Shown here piece after piece: positions 6,832-13,686 of a DNA stretch of 13,745 bases. Under the pieces are notes generated by a model. It was not told the DNA's origin, searched no databases, and worked only from the letters and a program-made list of their open reading frames with translations. How positions within the stretch are numbered: position 1 is the first letter of the stretch; each line of letters begins with the position of its first letter. The DNA lies in contig CAKUNY010000045.1 of the NCBI GenBank assembly GCA_934668605.1, positions 1 to 13,745 of the forward strand, in the 5' to 3' direction. Origin of the DNA: an uncultured Oscillospiraceae bacterium. Its GTDB lineage: Bacteria > Bacillota > Clostridia > Oscillospirales > Oscillospiraceae. The translations under genes were made by a program, and so were the position numbers.

Positions 6832-7106
6832 AACCGTTGAAGAAGAGTGAGTACATTTTAGATCGGTTTCTTCAGAGAGCCGCAGATGGTGGGATTGCGG
6901 CGAAAGCGCTAAGATGGAATGGACTTCTGAGGGCAATCAGAAACGGATGTAAATCCTTAGTATGTGCGACGGAGCAGGCGCTTCGTAATCAAACGCCAGC
7001 GTATATTGGTACGCATGAGTGGACGCAGAAATATGCGTCAAGCCGGGTGGCACCGCAGGATTGATCTCCTGTCCCAGCAAAGCTTTTTGCCGGGACAGGA
7101 GTTTTT
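6832..7106 (+). ncRNA. T-box riboswitch, tryptophan (UGG specifier)
   Basis: The leader has T-box landmarks in order. AGTA (6850-6853) and GAA (6917-6919) fit the Stem I S-turn, and UGG (6920-6922) directly after GAA is the specifier, a Trp codon. A Stem I hairpin GCCGCA/TGCGGC spans 6879-6901. A Stem III-like GACGCA/TGCGTC spans 7022-7039. Then comes the T-box core CCGGGTGGCACCGCAGG (7043-7059). The bulge UGGC (7048-7051) would pair with the tRNA end G-CCA, and bacterial tRNA-Trp carries discriminator G73, which agrees with the specifier. Uncharged tRNA-Trp would stabilise the antiterminator and turn on the genes downstream. The 5' end is inferred from the promoter. Confidence 0.93.
7066..7106 (+). 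terminator. T-box regulated terminator
   Basis: CTCCTGTCCC (7066-7075) pairs with GGGACAGGAG (7092-7101). After one mismatch, GCAAA/TTTGC extends the stem around loop gctt, and TTTTTGTTTTT follows. This stem competes with the antiterminator that contains the T-box core. It is the OFF state when tRNA-Trp is charged. Confidence 0.92.
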
Positions 7107-7130
7107 GTTTTTCTCAAGGAGGTTTTTGTG

Positions 7131-7199
7131 ATGGTTCTTTATACCAGACGATGGCGTTCGCGCCGCGAAATCAGGTTCTTTTCTCATAACACAAATTGA
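7131..7199 (+). CDS. Possible 22-aa leader peptide with a Trp codon
   Basis: A near-perfect Shine-Dalgarno AAGGAGG (7116-7122) lies 8 bases before an ATG that opens a 22-codon frame, MVLYTRRWRSRREIRFFSHNTN, ending at 7199. That is 36 bases before the trpX start. It is the best RBS in the leader, yet it does not serve trpX, whose own RBS (AAAGG, 12 bases from the ATG) is weak. One Trp codon sits at position 8, among four Arg codons. B. subtilis rtpA has a comparable arrangement (T-box followed by a Trp-containing leader peptide), so a second layer of tryptophan sensing or translational coupling is possible. The frame could also be fortuitous. Confidence 0.4.
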   Translation: MVLYTRRWRSRREIRFFSHNTN

Positions 7200-7235
7200 T
7201 TTTTTACTTTGATAGTTGAAAGGTTGGTATATTCC

Positions 7236-8339
7236 ATGAAAAAGCTTCTCTCGATCGTTCTGGCCGCTCTGATGGCCGTTTCCCTGTTCACCGCCTGCGC
7301 CGCAAAAACCGAAACTGCCGCGCCCGCTGAAACTGCCGCAGCTGATACCGCATCCACGGAAACTGCTTCCACCGAAGCTTCTTCCGACGCCGCATCCTAC
7401 ACCATCGGCATCTGCAACTACGTAGACGACGCGTCGCTCAACCAGATCGTTGAAAACATTCAGGCGCAGCTCGCCGCCATCGGTGAAGACAAGGGCGTGA
7501 CGTTCAACGTCGAATACGACAACTGCAACGCAGACTCGAACCTCATGTCCCAGATCATCTCGAATTTCCAGGCTGACAATGCCGACCTTCTCGTCGCGGT
7601 CGCAACGCCTGTCGCGATGGCCATGCAGGCAGCCACCGAGGATTCCGGCACGCCCGTCGTCTTCGCTGCCGTCTCCGACCCTGTTTCCGTCGGTCTTGTT
7701 GACTCTCTGGAAGCCCCGGGCAGCAACCTCACCGGCACGTCCGATTATCTTGACACCGCAGCCGTTATGAACCTCATGTTCGTCCAGAACCCCGAGCTCA
7801 AGAAGGTCGGCCTTCTGTATGACCTCGGCCAGGATTCCGCCGCAAGCGCCATTGAAAGCGCAAAGGCTTACCTGGAAGACAAGGGCGTGGAGGTCATCGA
7901 GCGCACCGGCACGAGTGTGGACGAAATCGCGCTGGCCGCGCAGGCACTTGTCTCCGATGGCGTAGAGGCTGTCTTCACCCCGACCGACAACACGGTCATG
8001 AAGTCCGAGCTCACGATCTATGAAACCCTTGCCGAGGCCGGTATCCCCCACTACACCGGCGCGGACTCCTTCGCTCTGAACGGCGCATTCCTCGGCTACG
8101 GCGTCGATTACGCAAACCTCGGCGTGGAAACCGCGAACATGATCGCCTCGATTCTCCTCGATGGCGCAGGCCCCGCAGTGACCGCCGTCAAGACGTTTGA
8201 CAACGGCACGGCGACCATCAACACCGAGATCTGCGCGGAGCTCGGCATCGACTTTGACGAGCTTTCCGAAAAGTTCTCCCCCTATTGCACGAAGGTGCAG
8301 TCCATCGTCACCGCCGAATCGTTCGGCGACGTTCAGTAA
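7236..8339 (+). CDS. trpX: Tryptophan ABC transporter substrate-binding lipoprotein
   Basis: It captures substrate outside the membrane for the permease and ATPase encoded next. It is 367 aa, with signal peptide MKKLLSIVLAALMAVSLFTAC, where Cys21 in FTAC is the likely lipidated residue. A low-complexity Ala/Thr/Glu/Ser linker runs to about residue 53, then a two-lobed binding domain of the ABC_sub_bind (PF04392) type, with VAVATPVAMAMQ, PVVFAAVSDPVSVGLV, GSNLTGTSDYLD, YTGADSFALNGAFLGYGVDY and IN near the end. The start at 7236 gives a proper signal peptide; the in-frame start at 7209 does not. Substrate is inferred from the tryptophan T-box upstream and the TrpXYZ gene order; the protein alone would not specify it. 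Confidence 0.88.
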   Translation: MKKLLSIVLAALMAVSLFTACAAKTETAAPAETAAADTASTETASTEASSDAASYTIGICNYVDDASLNQIVENIQAQLAAIGEDKGVTFNVEYDNCNADSNLMSQIISNFQADNADLLVAVATPVAMAMQAATEDSGTPVVFAAVSDPVSVGLVDSLEAPGSNLTGTSDYLDTAAVMNLMFVQNPELKKVGLLYDLGQDSAASAIESAKAYLEDKGVEVIERTGTSVDEIALAAQALVSDGVEAVFTPTDNTVMKSELTIYETLAEAGIPHYTGADSFALNGAFLGYGVDYANLGVETANMIASILLDGAGPAVTAVKTFDNGTATINTEICAELGIDFDELSEKFSPYCTKVQSIVTAESFGDVQ

Positions 8340-8353
8340 GAAAAACCTTTCCT

Positions 8354-8384
8354 GCAAGCTGTGGTGCGCTCCATCACAGCTTGC
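8354..8384 (+). other. Hairpin between binding-protein and permease genes
   Basis: GCAAGCTGTG (8354-8363) pairs with CACAGCTTGC (8375-8384), and G-U, U-A and G-C pairs extend the stem inside to a 5-base loop. The bases that follow (ggctttc) are not a real U-tract. Such a hairpin behind a binding-protein gene usually protects the upstream mRNA or partly terminates, giving more binding protein than permease. Confidence 0.6.
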
Positions 8385-8417
8385 GGCTTTCAAAAATCAC
8401 AAACATTGGAGGAACTT

Positions 8418-9347
8418 ATGTCGCTGGATTCTGTTTTAGGCCTTGTACAGACCGCATTGGAGCTGGGGCTCATCAGCTCGCTGACGGTGCTGGCGCTCTT
8501 TCTGAGCTATTCGATGCTCGGCGTGTGCGATTTGTCGACGGACGGCTGCTTCACCCTTGGCGCGACGGTCGGCGCAGCGGTCGCGATCGCTGGGCACCCC
8601 TACCTTTCGATTCCGGCGGCCATGCTCTGCGGCATGCTCTCCGGCTTTGTGACGGCTGTTTTGCAGACGAAGATGGGCGTCAACAGCCTGCTCGCCGGTA
8701 TCATCGTCAACACCGCGCTCTACTCTGTGAACATCGCCGTCATGGGCGGCTCGTCGGTTCTGAACATGAACAAAACGCCAAGCGTATTTTCCAGCATGAA
8801 AGACCTTCTGGAGGGCTCCCCCTTTTCCGGGGAATATAAGCTCGTCGTCGCGGGTATCGCGGCCCTGCTCGTGTGCGTCTTCCTCGGCTTCTTCCTGAAG
8901 ACCCGCCTCGGCCTTGCTATCCGCGCCACGGGCAATAACCCCGACATGGTGCGCTCGTCGTCCATCAATCCGTCTTTTACGACGATCATCGGCCTGTGCG
9001 TGGCAAATGCGTTTACGGCGCTCTCGGGTTGCCTGCTTGCGCAGTCGCAGAAGTCCGTGAACATCGACATCGGCTCCGGCATGGTGACCATCGCCCTTGC
9101 TTCTCTTCTCATCGGTCACGTTTTCCTTGGCCGTAAAAAGCTTCCGCTCCGGATTTTCGGTATGGTGCTGGGCGCGTTCTTGTTCCGCCTCGTCTATACG
9201 ATCGCGCTGCGCTTTGATATGCCGGCGTTCATGCTGAAATTTGTCTCGGCCGTCGTGGTCGTCGCAGCCATCTCGATTCCGTATCTCAAAGACCAGCTGC
9301 CGATGCTCCGCCGCCGTGCGGCGCACAATCGCGGAAGGAGGGCGTAA
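8418..9347 (+). CDS. trpY: Tryptophan ABC transporter permease
   Basis: This is the membrane channel subunit, 309 aa, of the BPD_transp_2 (branched-chain/simple-sugar type) family. Roughly eight to nine hydrophobic segments are visible, for example 13-35, 40-60, 64-83, 90-108, 140-160 and the last near 285-300. The family loop TRLGLAIRATGNNPDMVRSSSI (about 175-197) contains the residues that contact the ATPase. GGAGG (8408-8412) lies 5 bases ahead of the chosen ATG; the in-frame ATG at 8361 falls inside the upstream hairpin. The basic C terminus (LRRRAAHNRGRRA) is cytoplasmic. The gene ends 2 bases before the ATPase gene. Substrate is assigned by operon context. Confidence 0.9.
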   Translation: MSLDSVLGLVQTALELGLISSLTVLALFLSYSMLGVCDLSTDGCFTLGATVGAAVAIAGHPYLSIPAAMLCGMLSGFVTAVLQTKMGVNSLLAGIIVNTALYSVNIAVMGGSSVLNMNKTPSVFSSMKDLLEGSPFSGEYKLVVAGIAALLVCVFLGFFLKTRLGLAIRATGNNPDMVRSSSINPSFTTIIGLCVANAFTALSGCLLAQSQKSVNIDIGSGMVTIALASLLIGHVFLGRKKLPLRIFGMVLGAFLFRLVYTIALRFDMPAFMLKFVSAVVVVAAISIPYLKDQLPMLRRRAAHNRGRRA

Positions 9348-9349
9348 GT

Positions 9350-10135
9350 ATGCTAAAGCTCACAAACATCTCCAAAACCTTCAATCCCGGCACCGAGGAT
9401 GCAAAGCTCGCGCTCGACAACGTGTCTCTTCACGTCCGCCCGGGCGATTTCATTTCGATCATCGGCGCGAACGGCGCAGGCAAGTCGACGCTCTTCGGCG
9501 CAATTGCCGGAAGCTTCATGACCGATTCCGGCGATATCACGCTGGACGGCGAAGACATCACGCTGATGCCGGAACACAAGCGCTCCAAGCAGATCGGAAG
9601 ACTTTTCCAGGATCCCATGCGAGGCAGCGCGCCGGGCATGACGATCGAGGAAAATCTCGCGCTGGCCGCCGGGAAGGGCGGTTGGCTGCACCGGCTCACA
9701 AAGCAGGAAAAAAAGCAGCTGCGCGAGCGCGTGGCGCTTCTCGGCATGGGCTTGGAGAACCGCATGAGCCAGCCCGTGGGGCTTCTTTCCGGCGGGCAGC
9801 GGCAGGCCTTGACGCTCATGATGGCGACCTACAATCCCCCGAAGCTGCTGCTTCTCGATGAGCACACGGCGGCGCTCGACCCCGGAACAGCGGAAAAAGT
9901 GCTCACCCTCACGACAAAGATCGTCGAGGAAAACAAGCTCACCTGCCTCATGATCACCCACAACATGGCCTCCGCCTTAGACCTCGGCAACCGGACGATC
10001 ATGATGAACGCCGGAAAAATCGTTCTGGACGTAGAGGGCGCGGAGCGAGACACGCTCACCGTCTCCGACCTTCTCTCCCGCTTCCGCGAAATCTCCGGCA
10101 AAGCGCTCGATAACGACCGGATGCTCCTTATTTAA
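9350..10135 (+). CDS. trpZ: Tryptophan ABC transporter ATP-binding protein
   Basis: This cytoplasmic ATPase energises the importer. It is 261 aa with a full ABC domain: Walker A GANGAGKST (39-47), Q-loop Gln87 in LFQDPM, signature LSGGQ (146-150), Walker B LLLLDE (166-171), D-loop AALD (174-177) and switch His204 in ITHNM. His rather than Pro follows the Walker B glutamate (DEHTAALD), typical of the LptB/LivG-like and trpZ-like group. The purine-rich GGAAGGAGG just before the ATG is the RBS and lies in the end of the permease gene. It is the last gene of the T-box operon, followed by a repeat copy and a terminator. Confidence 0.92.
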   Translation: MLKLTNISKTFNPGTEDAKLALDNVSLHVRPGDFISIIGANGAGKSTLFGAIAGSFMTDSGDITLDGEDITLMPEHKRSKQIGRLFQDPMRGSAPGMTIEENLALAAGKGGWLHRLTKQEKKQLRERVALLGMGLENRMSQPVGLLSGGQRQALTLMMATYNPPKLLLLDEHTAALDPGTAEKVLTLTTKIVEENKLTCLMITHNMASALDLGNRTIMMNAGKIVLDVEGAERDTLTVSDLLSRFREISGKALDNDRMLLI

Positions 10136-10174
10136 GCAGTCTCCCCCGAGCGAATTCGGCAATGTGTCATTTCA

Positions 10175-10285
10175 TGCGTAGGGGACGATGCCCACATCGT
10201 CCCTGCGGATGAAACCATTTTAACGAAGATTTTCGGCGAATTCGCAGTTTTCTCATGGGGCGATGTGGGCATCGCCCCCTACGCA
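10175..10285. repeat. Inverted-arm intergenic repeat, copy 2
   Basis: This 111-bp copy has tips TGCGTAGGGG (10175-10184) and CCCCTACGCA (10276-10285). The left arm folds as GGGACGATG-ccca-CATCGTCCC, the right arm as GGGGCGATG-tggg-CATCGCCCC. Against copy 1 the left-arm pair changes from T-A to A-T, keeping the hairpin. The core ATTTTCGGCGAATTCG matches copy 1 with one change. It lies between trpZ and its terminator. Confidence 0.85.
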
Positions 10286-10304
10286 GTTTTTTAACATACC
10301 AAAG

Positions 10305-10340
10305 CGCGCGGTTCTGCCGGAACTGCGCGTTTTTTCTTTT
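10305..10340 (+). terminator. Intrinsic terminator of the trpXYZ operon
   Basis: CGCGCGGTTC (10305-10314) pairs with GGAACTGCGCG (10319-10329), including one G-U pair, around a tiny loop. TTTTTTCTTTT follows from 10330. The position, between the transporter operon and the rimM promoter, fits. Confidence 0.85.
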
Positions 10341-10345
10341 TAGGC

Positions 10346-10374
10346 TTGTTTACCGCCTCTTTTGGCTGTATACT
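10346..10374 (+). promoter_or_regulatory. Promoter of the rimM-trmD operon
   Basis: TTGTTT (10346-10351) and TATACT (10369-10374) are 17 bases apart. The start would be near 10381. The 5' UTR then contains a GC hairpin, GCGCC-ctgc-GGCGC (10389-10402), before RBS GGAGGAG (10417-10423). Confidence 0.7.
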
Positions 10375-10428
10375 ATATTAGAATATTAGCGCCCTGCGGC
10401 GCAGTTTGGAGAACGCGGAGGAGACGCG

Positions 10429-10929
10429 ATGAAAAAAGAGTTTTTGGAGACGGGGAAAATCGTCTCGACGCATGGTCTGCATGGAGATGTGAAAATCCTG
10501 CCGTGGGCAGATTCCCCGGAGTTTTTGTTGGAATTTGACCGGGTATTTGTCGGGAAAAAGGAATACGCTGTGGAAGACGCGCGCGTACAGAAGACGTGCG
10601 TCCTGATGAAGCTCGAGGGCATTGACACGGTGGAAGAGGCGGCGAAGCTGCGCGATCAGGTCGTTTTCATCGCGCGAAGCGATATCGAGCTTGAAGAAGG
10701 CGCCATTTTCATTCAGGACTTACTCGGCCTTCCCGTGCTCACAGAAGACGGCGCGGAGCTCGGCAAGCTCAAGGAGGTCATCTCCACGGGCGCAAACGAC
10801 GTGTTCTATGTCAAGGGCGCGCACGAATACATGATTCCCGCCGTGCCGGAGTTTGTGCTCGAGCGGAACATTGATAGCGGCTTCGTCCGCGTGCGGCTCA
10901 TTGAGGGGATGCAGACCGATGCGCTTTGA
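10429..10929 (+). CDS. rimM: Ribosome maturation factor RimM
   Basis: It binds S19 and assists maturation of the 30S subunit head. It is 166 aa, normal length. The N-terminal RimM barrel starts with LETGKIVSTHGLHGDVKILP (6-25), whose GKI...HGLHGDVK block is the family signature. GIDTVEEAAKLRDQ (64-77) ends the N domain. The PRC-barrel C domain includes IQDLLGLPVLTEDG, GANDVFYVKG and MIPAVPEFV. RBS GGAGGAG sits 5 bases ahead of the ATG. The last 11 bases overlap the trmD start. The usual upstream rpsP and KH-domain genes are absent, replaced by a dedicated promoter. Confidence 0.95.
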   Translation: MKKEFLETGKIVSTHGLHGDVKILPWADSPEFLLEFDRVFVGKKEYAVEDARVQKTCVLMKLEGIDTVEEAAKLRDQVVFIARSDIELEEGAIFIQDLLGLPVLTEDGAELGKLKEVISTGANDVFYVKGAHEYMIPAVPEFVLERNIDSGFVRVRLIEGMQTDAL

Positions 10930-11710
10930 CATTCTGACGCTGTTCCCCGAGCCCGTCGAGGCGATGATGCAGTCGAGCATCTTAGGCCGCGCGCAGAAAA
11001 AAGGGCTCATCGAAATTCACGCCCACCAGATCCGCGACTATACCGCAAACCGGCAGAACCAGGTCGACGACTACCCCTACGGCGGCGGGCGCGGCGCGAT
11101 TTTGCAGTGCGACCCCCTGTACCGGTGCTGGTGCGCGGTCTGCGACGACGTGGGCGCGCCGGTGCATACGATCTTCCTCTCCGCCTGCGGAAGCGTTTTC
11201 AATCAGGAAAAGGCGAAGCAGATGCAGCGAAGCTATGAAAACGTGATCCTCGTCTGCGGGCACTACGAGGGCATTGACCAGCGCTTTATTGACGAGTGCG
11301 TGGACGAGGAAATCTCCCTGGGCGACTTCGTCTTAACCGGCGGCGAGCTTCCGGCCATGATGATCGCGGACGCGGTGTGCCGTTTAGTCCCCGGCGTCCT
11401 CGGAGACGAGGTCTGCTTCACAGACGAGAGCCATTGGGACGGGCTGTTAGAGTACCCGCAATACTCCCGCCCCGAAGTCTGGCACGGTCTGGCCGTCCCG
11501 GAGGTGCTGCTCTCCGGCAACCATCAGAACGTCGACCGCTGGCGCAAAAAGCAGTCGATCCTGCGCACGATGTACCGGCGACCCGACATGTTTAAAAAGC
11601 TGCGCTTTCCTTATAAAACGCGCGCCGAGCGCAAATTTGTTGTGGAATTGGAGGCAGAAAATGAAGACTTCCGAAATCGAGACCCTAAAAACCTGGATTA
11701 CCGAAAGTGA
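10919..11710 (+). CDS. trmD: tRNA (guanine-N1)-methyltransferase TrmD
   Basis: It makes m1G37 in tRNAs using S-adenosylmethionine, preventing +1 frameshifting. It is 263 aa, slightly longer than the usual 240-255. Motifs are MRFDILTLFPE (1-11), DDYPYGGGRGAIL (50-62, where most have GxGM), and the trefoil-knot SAM site LVCGHYEGIDQRF (111-123) plus EEISLGDFVLTGGELPAM (130-147). DGLLEYPQYSRPEVW (174-188) corresponds to the catalytic LLDxPxYTRPE block, with Glu178 in place of the usual Asp and Ser for Thr. The start overlaps rimM by 11 bases. The last 16 codons overlap the sirtuin gene and encode a charged tail beyond the conserved fold. Confidence 0.95.
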   Translation: MRFDILTLFPEPVEAMMQSSILGRAQKKGLIEIHAHQIRDYTANRQNQVDDYPYGGGRGAILQCDPLYRCWCAVCDDVGAPVHTIFLSACGSVFNQEKAKQMQRSYENVILVCGHYEGIDQRFIDECVDEEISLGDFVLTGGELPAMMIADAVCRLVPGVLGDEVCFTDESHWDGLLEYPQYSRPEVWHGLAVPEVLLSGNHQNVDRWRKKQSILRTMYRRPDMFKKLRFPYKTRAERKFVVELEAENEDFRNRDPKNLDYRK

Positions 11711-12383
11711 CAACATCGTCTTTTTTGGAGGCGCCGGCGTGTCCACCGAGTCCGGCATTCCGGACTTTCGCAGCGTCGACGGCCTGTACCATCAAAAATT
11801 CGACTACCCGCCCGAAACCATCCTGTCTCACAGCTTTTTCTATAGCCACACCGAGGAGTTTTACCGCTTTTACCGCGAAAAAATGCTCCCCCTGGAGGCA
11901 AAGCCCAACGCCGCGCATCTGGCCTTGGCAAAGCTCGAGCAGGAGGGAAAGCTCAAGGCCATCGTCACACAGAACATCGACGGCCTGCACCAGAAGGCCG
12001 GAAGCAAGCGCGTCTATGAGCTCCACGGCTCTGTGTACCGCAACCGCTGCCAGCGCTGCGGAAAGCCGTATTCCCCGGAATTCATCCGCGACTGTAAGGG
12101 CGTGCCGCACTGCACGTGCGGCGGGCTCATCAAGCCCGAGGTCGTGCTCTATGAAGAAGGGCTAGACGAGGCGTGCATCGACGGCGCCATCCGCGCCATC
12201 TCCAAGGCCGATGTCCTGATCGTCGGCGGCACATCGCTCACCGTCTACCCCGCTGCGGGTTTGATTCGCTACTACGGCGGCAGCAAATTGGTTTTAATCA
12301 ACCGCGACGAGACGCAGTATGACTCGTACGCAAATCTCATCTTCCGCGACCCGATCGGAAGCGTTCTATCTCAGGTCGTATAA
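11661..12383 (+). CDS. NAD-dependent protein deacylase (sirtuin)
   Basis: It removes acyl groups from lysines using NAD+ in the cytoplasm. It is 240 aa, the size of bacterial CobB/SrtN. The NAD site is FFGGAGVSTESGIPDFRS (21-38), with TQNIDGLH (103-110). The catalytic base is His122 in ELHGSV. The zinc site is Cys130 and Cys133 (CQRC) with Cys151 and Cys153 (CTC). GGTSLTVYPAAG (189-200) and VLINRDET (211-218) complete the Rossmann fold. The start at 11661 has GGAGG 6 bases upstream (11650-11654), inside trmD, and overlaps trmD by 50 bases in another frame. Fifteen bases separate it from the next gene. Deacylase targets cannot be predicted. Confidence 0.95.
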   Translation: MKTSEIETLKTWITESDNIVFFGGAGVSTESGIPDFRSVDGLYHQKFDYPPETILSHSFFYSHTEEFYRFYREKMLPLEAKPNAAHLALAKLEQEGKLKAIVTQNIDGLHQKAGSKRVYELHGSVYRNRCQRCGKPYSPEFIRDCKGVPHCTCGGLIKPEVVLYEEGLDEACIDGAIRAISKADVLIVGGTSLTVYPAAGLIRYYGGSKLVLINRDETQYDSYANLIFRDPIGSVLSQVV

Positions 12384-12398
12384 CCAAAAGGAGCCCCT

Positions 12399-13271
12399 AT
12401 GAACCGCACAGAATTCCAAATCTGGACAAAAAACCACATCCGCCTAATGGACGGCGCGACCGGCAGTAACCTCATGAAGGCCGGAATGCCGCGCGGCGTC
12501 TGCACCGAGCAGTGGGTGCTCGAGCACCCGGACGCGATCCTCACCCTACAGCGCGCATACAAAGCCGCGGGCAGCGACATGCTCTACGCGCCGACGTTCT
12601 GTGCCAACCGCATCGCGCTTTCCGGCTACGGCCTGCAGGAGGACGTTTCGCGCATAAACCGCGCGCTGGTCGCGCTCAGCAAACAGGCCGCCGGCTCCGG
12701 CGTTCTCGTTGCGGGCGATATGACCACGACCGGAAAACCGGCAGACCCCGAGGATGGAGACAGCTATCAGCAGCTTCTCGACGCGTACCGGGAGCAGGCC
12801 GAAGCCTTGATTTCCGGCGGGGTCGACCTCATCGGCGTAGAAACCATGATGGGCGTGAACGAATGCGCCGCGGCCATTGAGGCCATCCGCTCGCTCGGCG
12901 ATATTGCGGTGATCTGCACGCTCTCCGTTCAGTCAGACGGCAAATGCTACTTTGACGGCAGCGTCTTCGAGGCGGCGGAGCTTCTGGAGGCGCTGGGCGC
13001 GGACGCCATCGGCGTGAACTGCTCCACGGGGCCGGATCAGCTGGAAAGCGTCATTCGAACACTCAAAAGCACCTGTTCCCTTCCCATCGTCGCCAAGCCC
13101 AACGCGGGCATGCCGAAAATTCTGGGCACCGGCGAGGCGGTCTATTCGATGGAGGCAAGTGAGTTTGCGCGGCACATGGAGCGGCTTGTCGAAGCCGGGG
13201 CGAGTATCATTGGTGGCTGCTGCGGAACGACACCAAAATTTATAGAAGCCCTGCGAGGGCTGAAGCGTTAG
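12399..13271 (+). CDS. Homocysteine S-methyltransferase domain protein (MetH N-domain-like)
   Basis: Family members transfer a methyl group to homocysteine, making methionine, using zinc. It is 290 aa and is only the TIM-barrel Hcy-binding domain, without the folate, cobalamin and activation domains of full MetH. Landmarks are RLMDGATGSNL (15-25), CTEQWVLEHPDAI (35-47), YAPTFCANR (63-71), IGVETM (145-150) and the three zinc ligands Cys208 (GVNCSTGP), Cys274 and Cys275 (GGCCGTTP). RBS AAAAGGAG sits 5 bases before the ATG, 15 bases after the sirtuin stop, so it belongs to the same operon. The methyl donor could be methylmethionine, SAM or a corrinoid partner encoded elsewhere (split MetH). The sequence does not decide. 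Confidence 0.9.
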   Translation: MNRTEFQIWTKNHIRLMDGATGSNLMKAGMPRGVCTEQWVLEHPDAILTLQRAYKAAGSDMLYAPTFCANRIALSGYGLQEDVSRINRALVALSKQAAGSGVLVAGDMTTTGKPADPEDGDSYQQLLDAYREQAEALISGGVDLIGVETMMGVNECAAAIEAIRSLGDIAVICTLSVQSDGKCYFDGSVFEAAELLEALGADAIGVNCSTGPDQLESVIRTLKSTCSLPIVAKPNAGMPKILGTGEAVYSMEASEFARHMERLVEAGASIIGGCCGTTPKFIEALRGLKR

Positions 13272-13302
13272 TTTTGGCAGTGCCTGCCAAGGGCGCTTTT
13301 TT
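13264..13302 (+). terminator. Intrinsic terminator of the rimM operon
   Basis: TTGGCAG-tgc-CTGCCAA (13274-13290) is a 7-bp hairpin. AGCG (13264-13267) and CGCT (13294-13297) can close it from outside over an internal loop, and Ts run 13297-13302. It begins inside the last codons of the methyltransferase gene. Confidence 0.7.
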
Positions 13303-13599
13303 ACTTCCTGCCGTGGCGCAGGCGCCAAAGTTCAACTGGCAGAAGCCTGCCAGCTGGTTCATTTTCGACCCCACGCTTCTTAGCTGCGCAAAGAAGCGCC
13401 GTGTCGAGCCGCCGGGAAGAAGTTGCCCAAAGGAAACCCTTGAGAAGGGTTTCCTCTGGACTCCTTCCGAAAACAGAGGGATTCGACCCCTCTGGCTCCC
13501 CGGAGCTGCCCGGTACGAACGGTGTACCAGTCGAGCGTGTCTGCGTACTTTTGAACGCTCAATAATCGGGGGTACGACAAACTTGGCAGACCCGACTCG

Positions 13600-13635
13600 G
13601 CGCAAAGCAAATTTTCTCTGAAAATTTCTTTGCGC
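13600..13635 (+). repeat. 36-nt bulged hairpin, copy A
   Basis: GCGCAAAG, bulged C (13608), AAATTTTC, loop tct, GAAAATTT, CTTTGCGC: two 8-bp perfect stems, a single-base bulge and a 3-base loop. The copy at 13687-13722, read on the opposite strand, has the same 36-nt architecture with the same bulged C and loop. No T-tract follows, so it is not a terminator. Confidence 0.85.
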
Positions 13636-13649
13636 GAGGGCTGCCTGCT

Positions 13650-13680
13650 CTGCAATGAGGACCCCCGTCCCCCATTGCAG
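13650..13680. repeat. Nested hairpin between copies A and B
   Basis: CTGCAATG (13650-13657) pairs with CATTGCAG (13673-13680). Inside it, GGAC-cccc-GTCC (13659-13670) forms a second stem. It sits midway between the two oppositely oriented 36-nt hairpins. Confidence 0.75.
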
Positions 13681-13686
13681 CCCGCC

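Noticed and set aside
7038..8393. Long minus-strand open frame (451 codons)
   Set aside because: Antisense to the trpX lipoprotein gene and T-box. Its Gly/Val/Asp-rich composition comes from complementing the + strand codons.
8436..9326. Minus-strand open frame (296 codons) opposite the permease
   Set aside because: The + strand frame has membrane helices and the family loop. The antisense frame is Arg/His/Glu-rich shadow.
13474..13494. tRNA T-arm-like stem (CAGAGGG ATTCGAC CCCTCTG)
   Set aside because: No matching acceptor, D or anticodon arms are found on either side or strand. The 7-bp stem is also too long for a T-arm.
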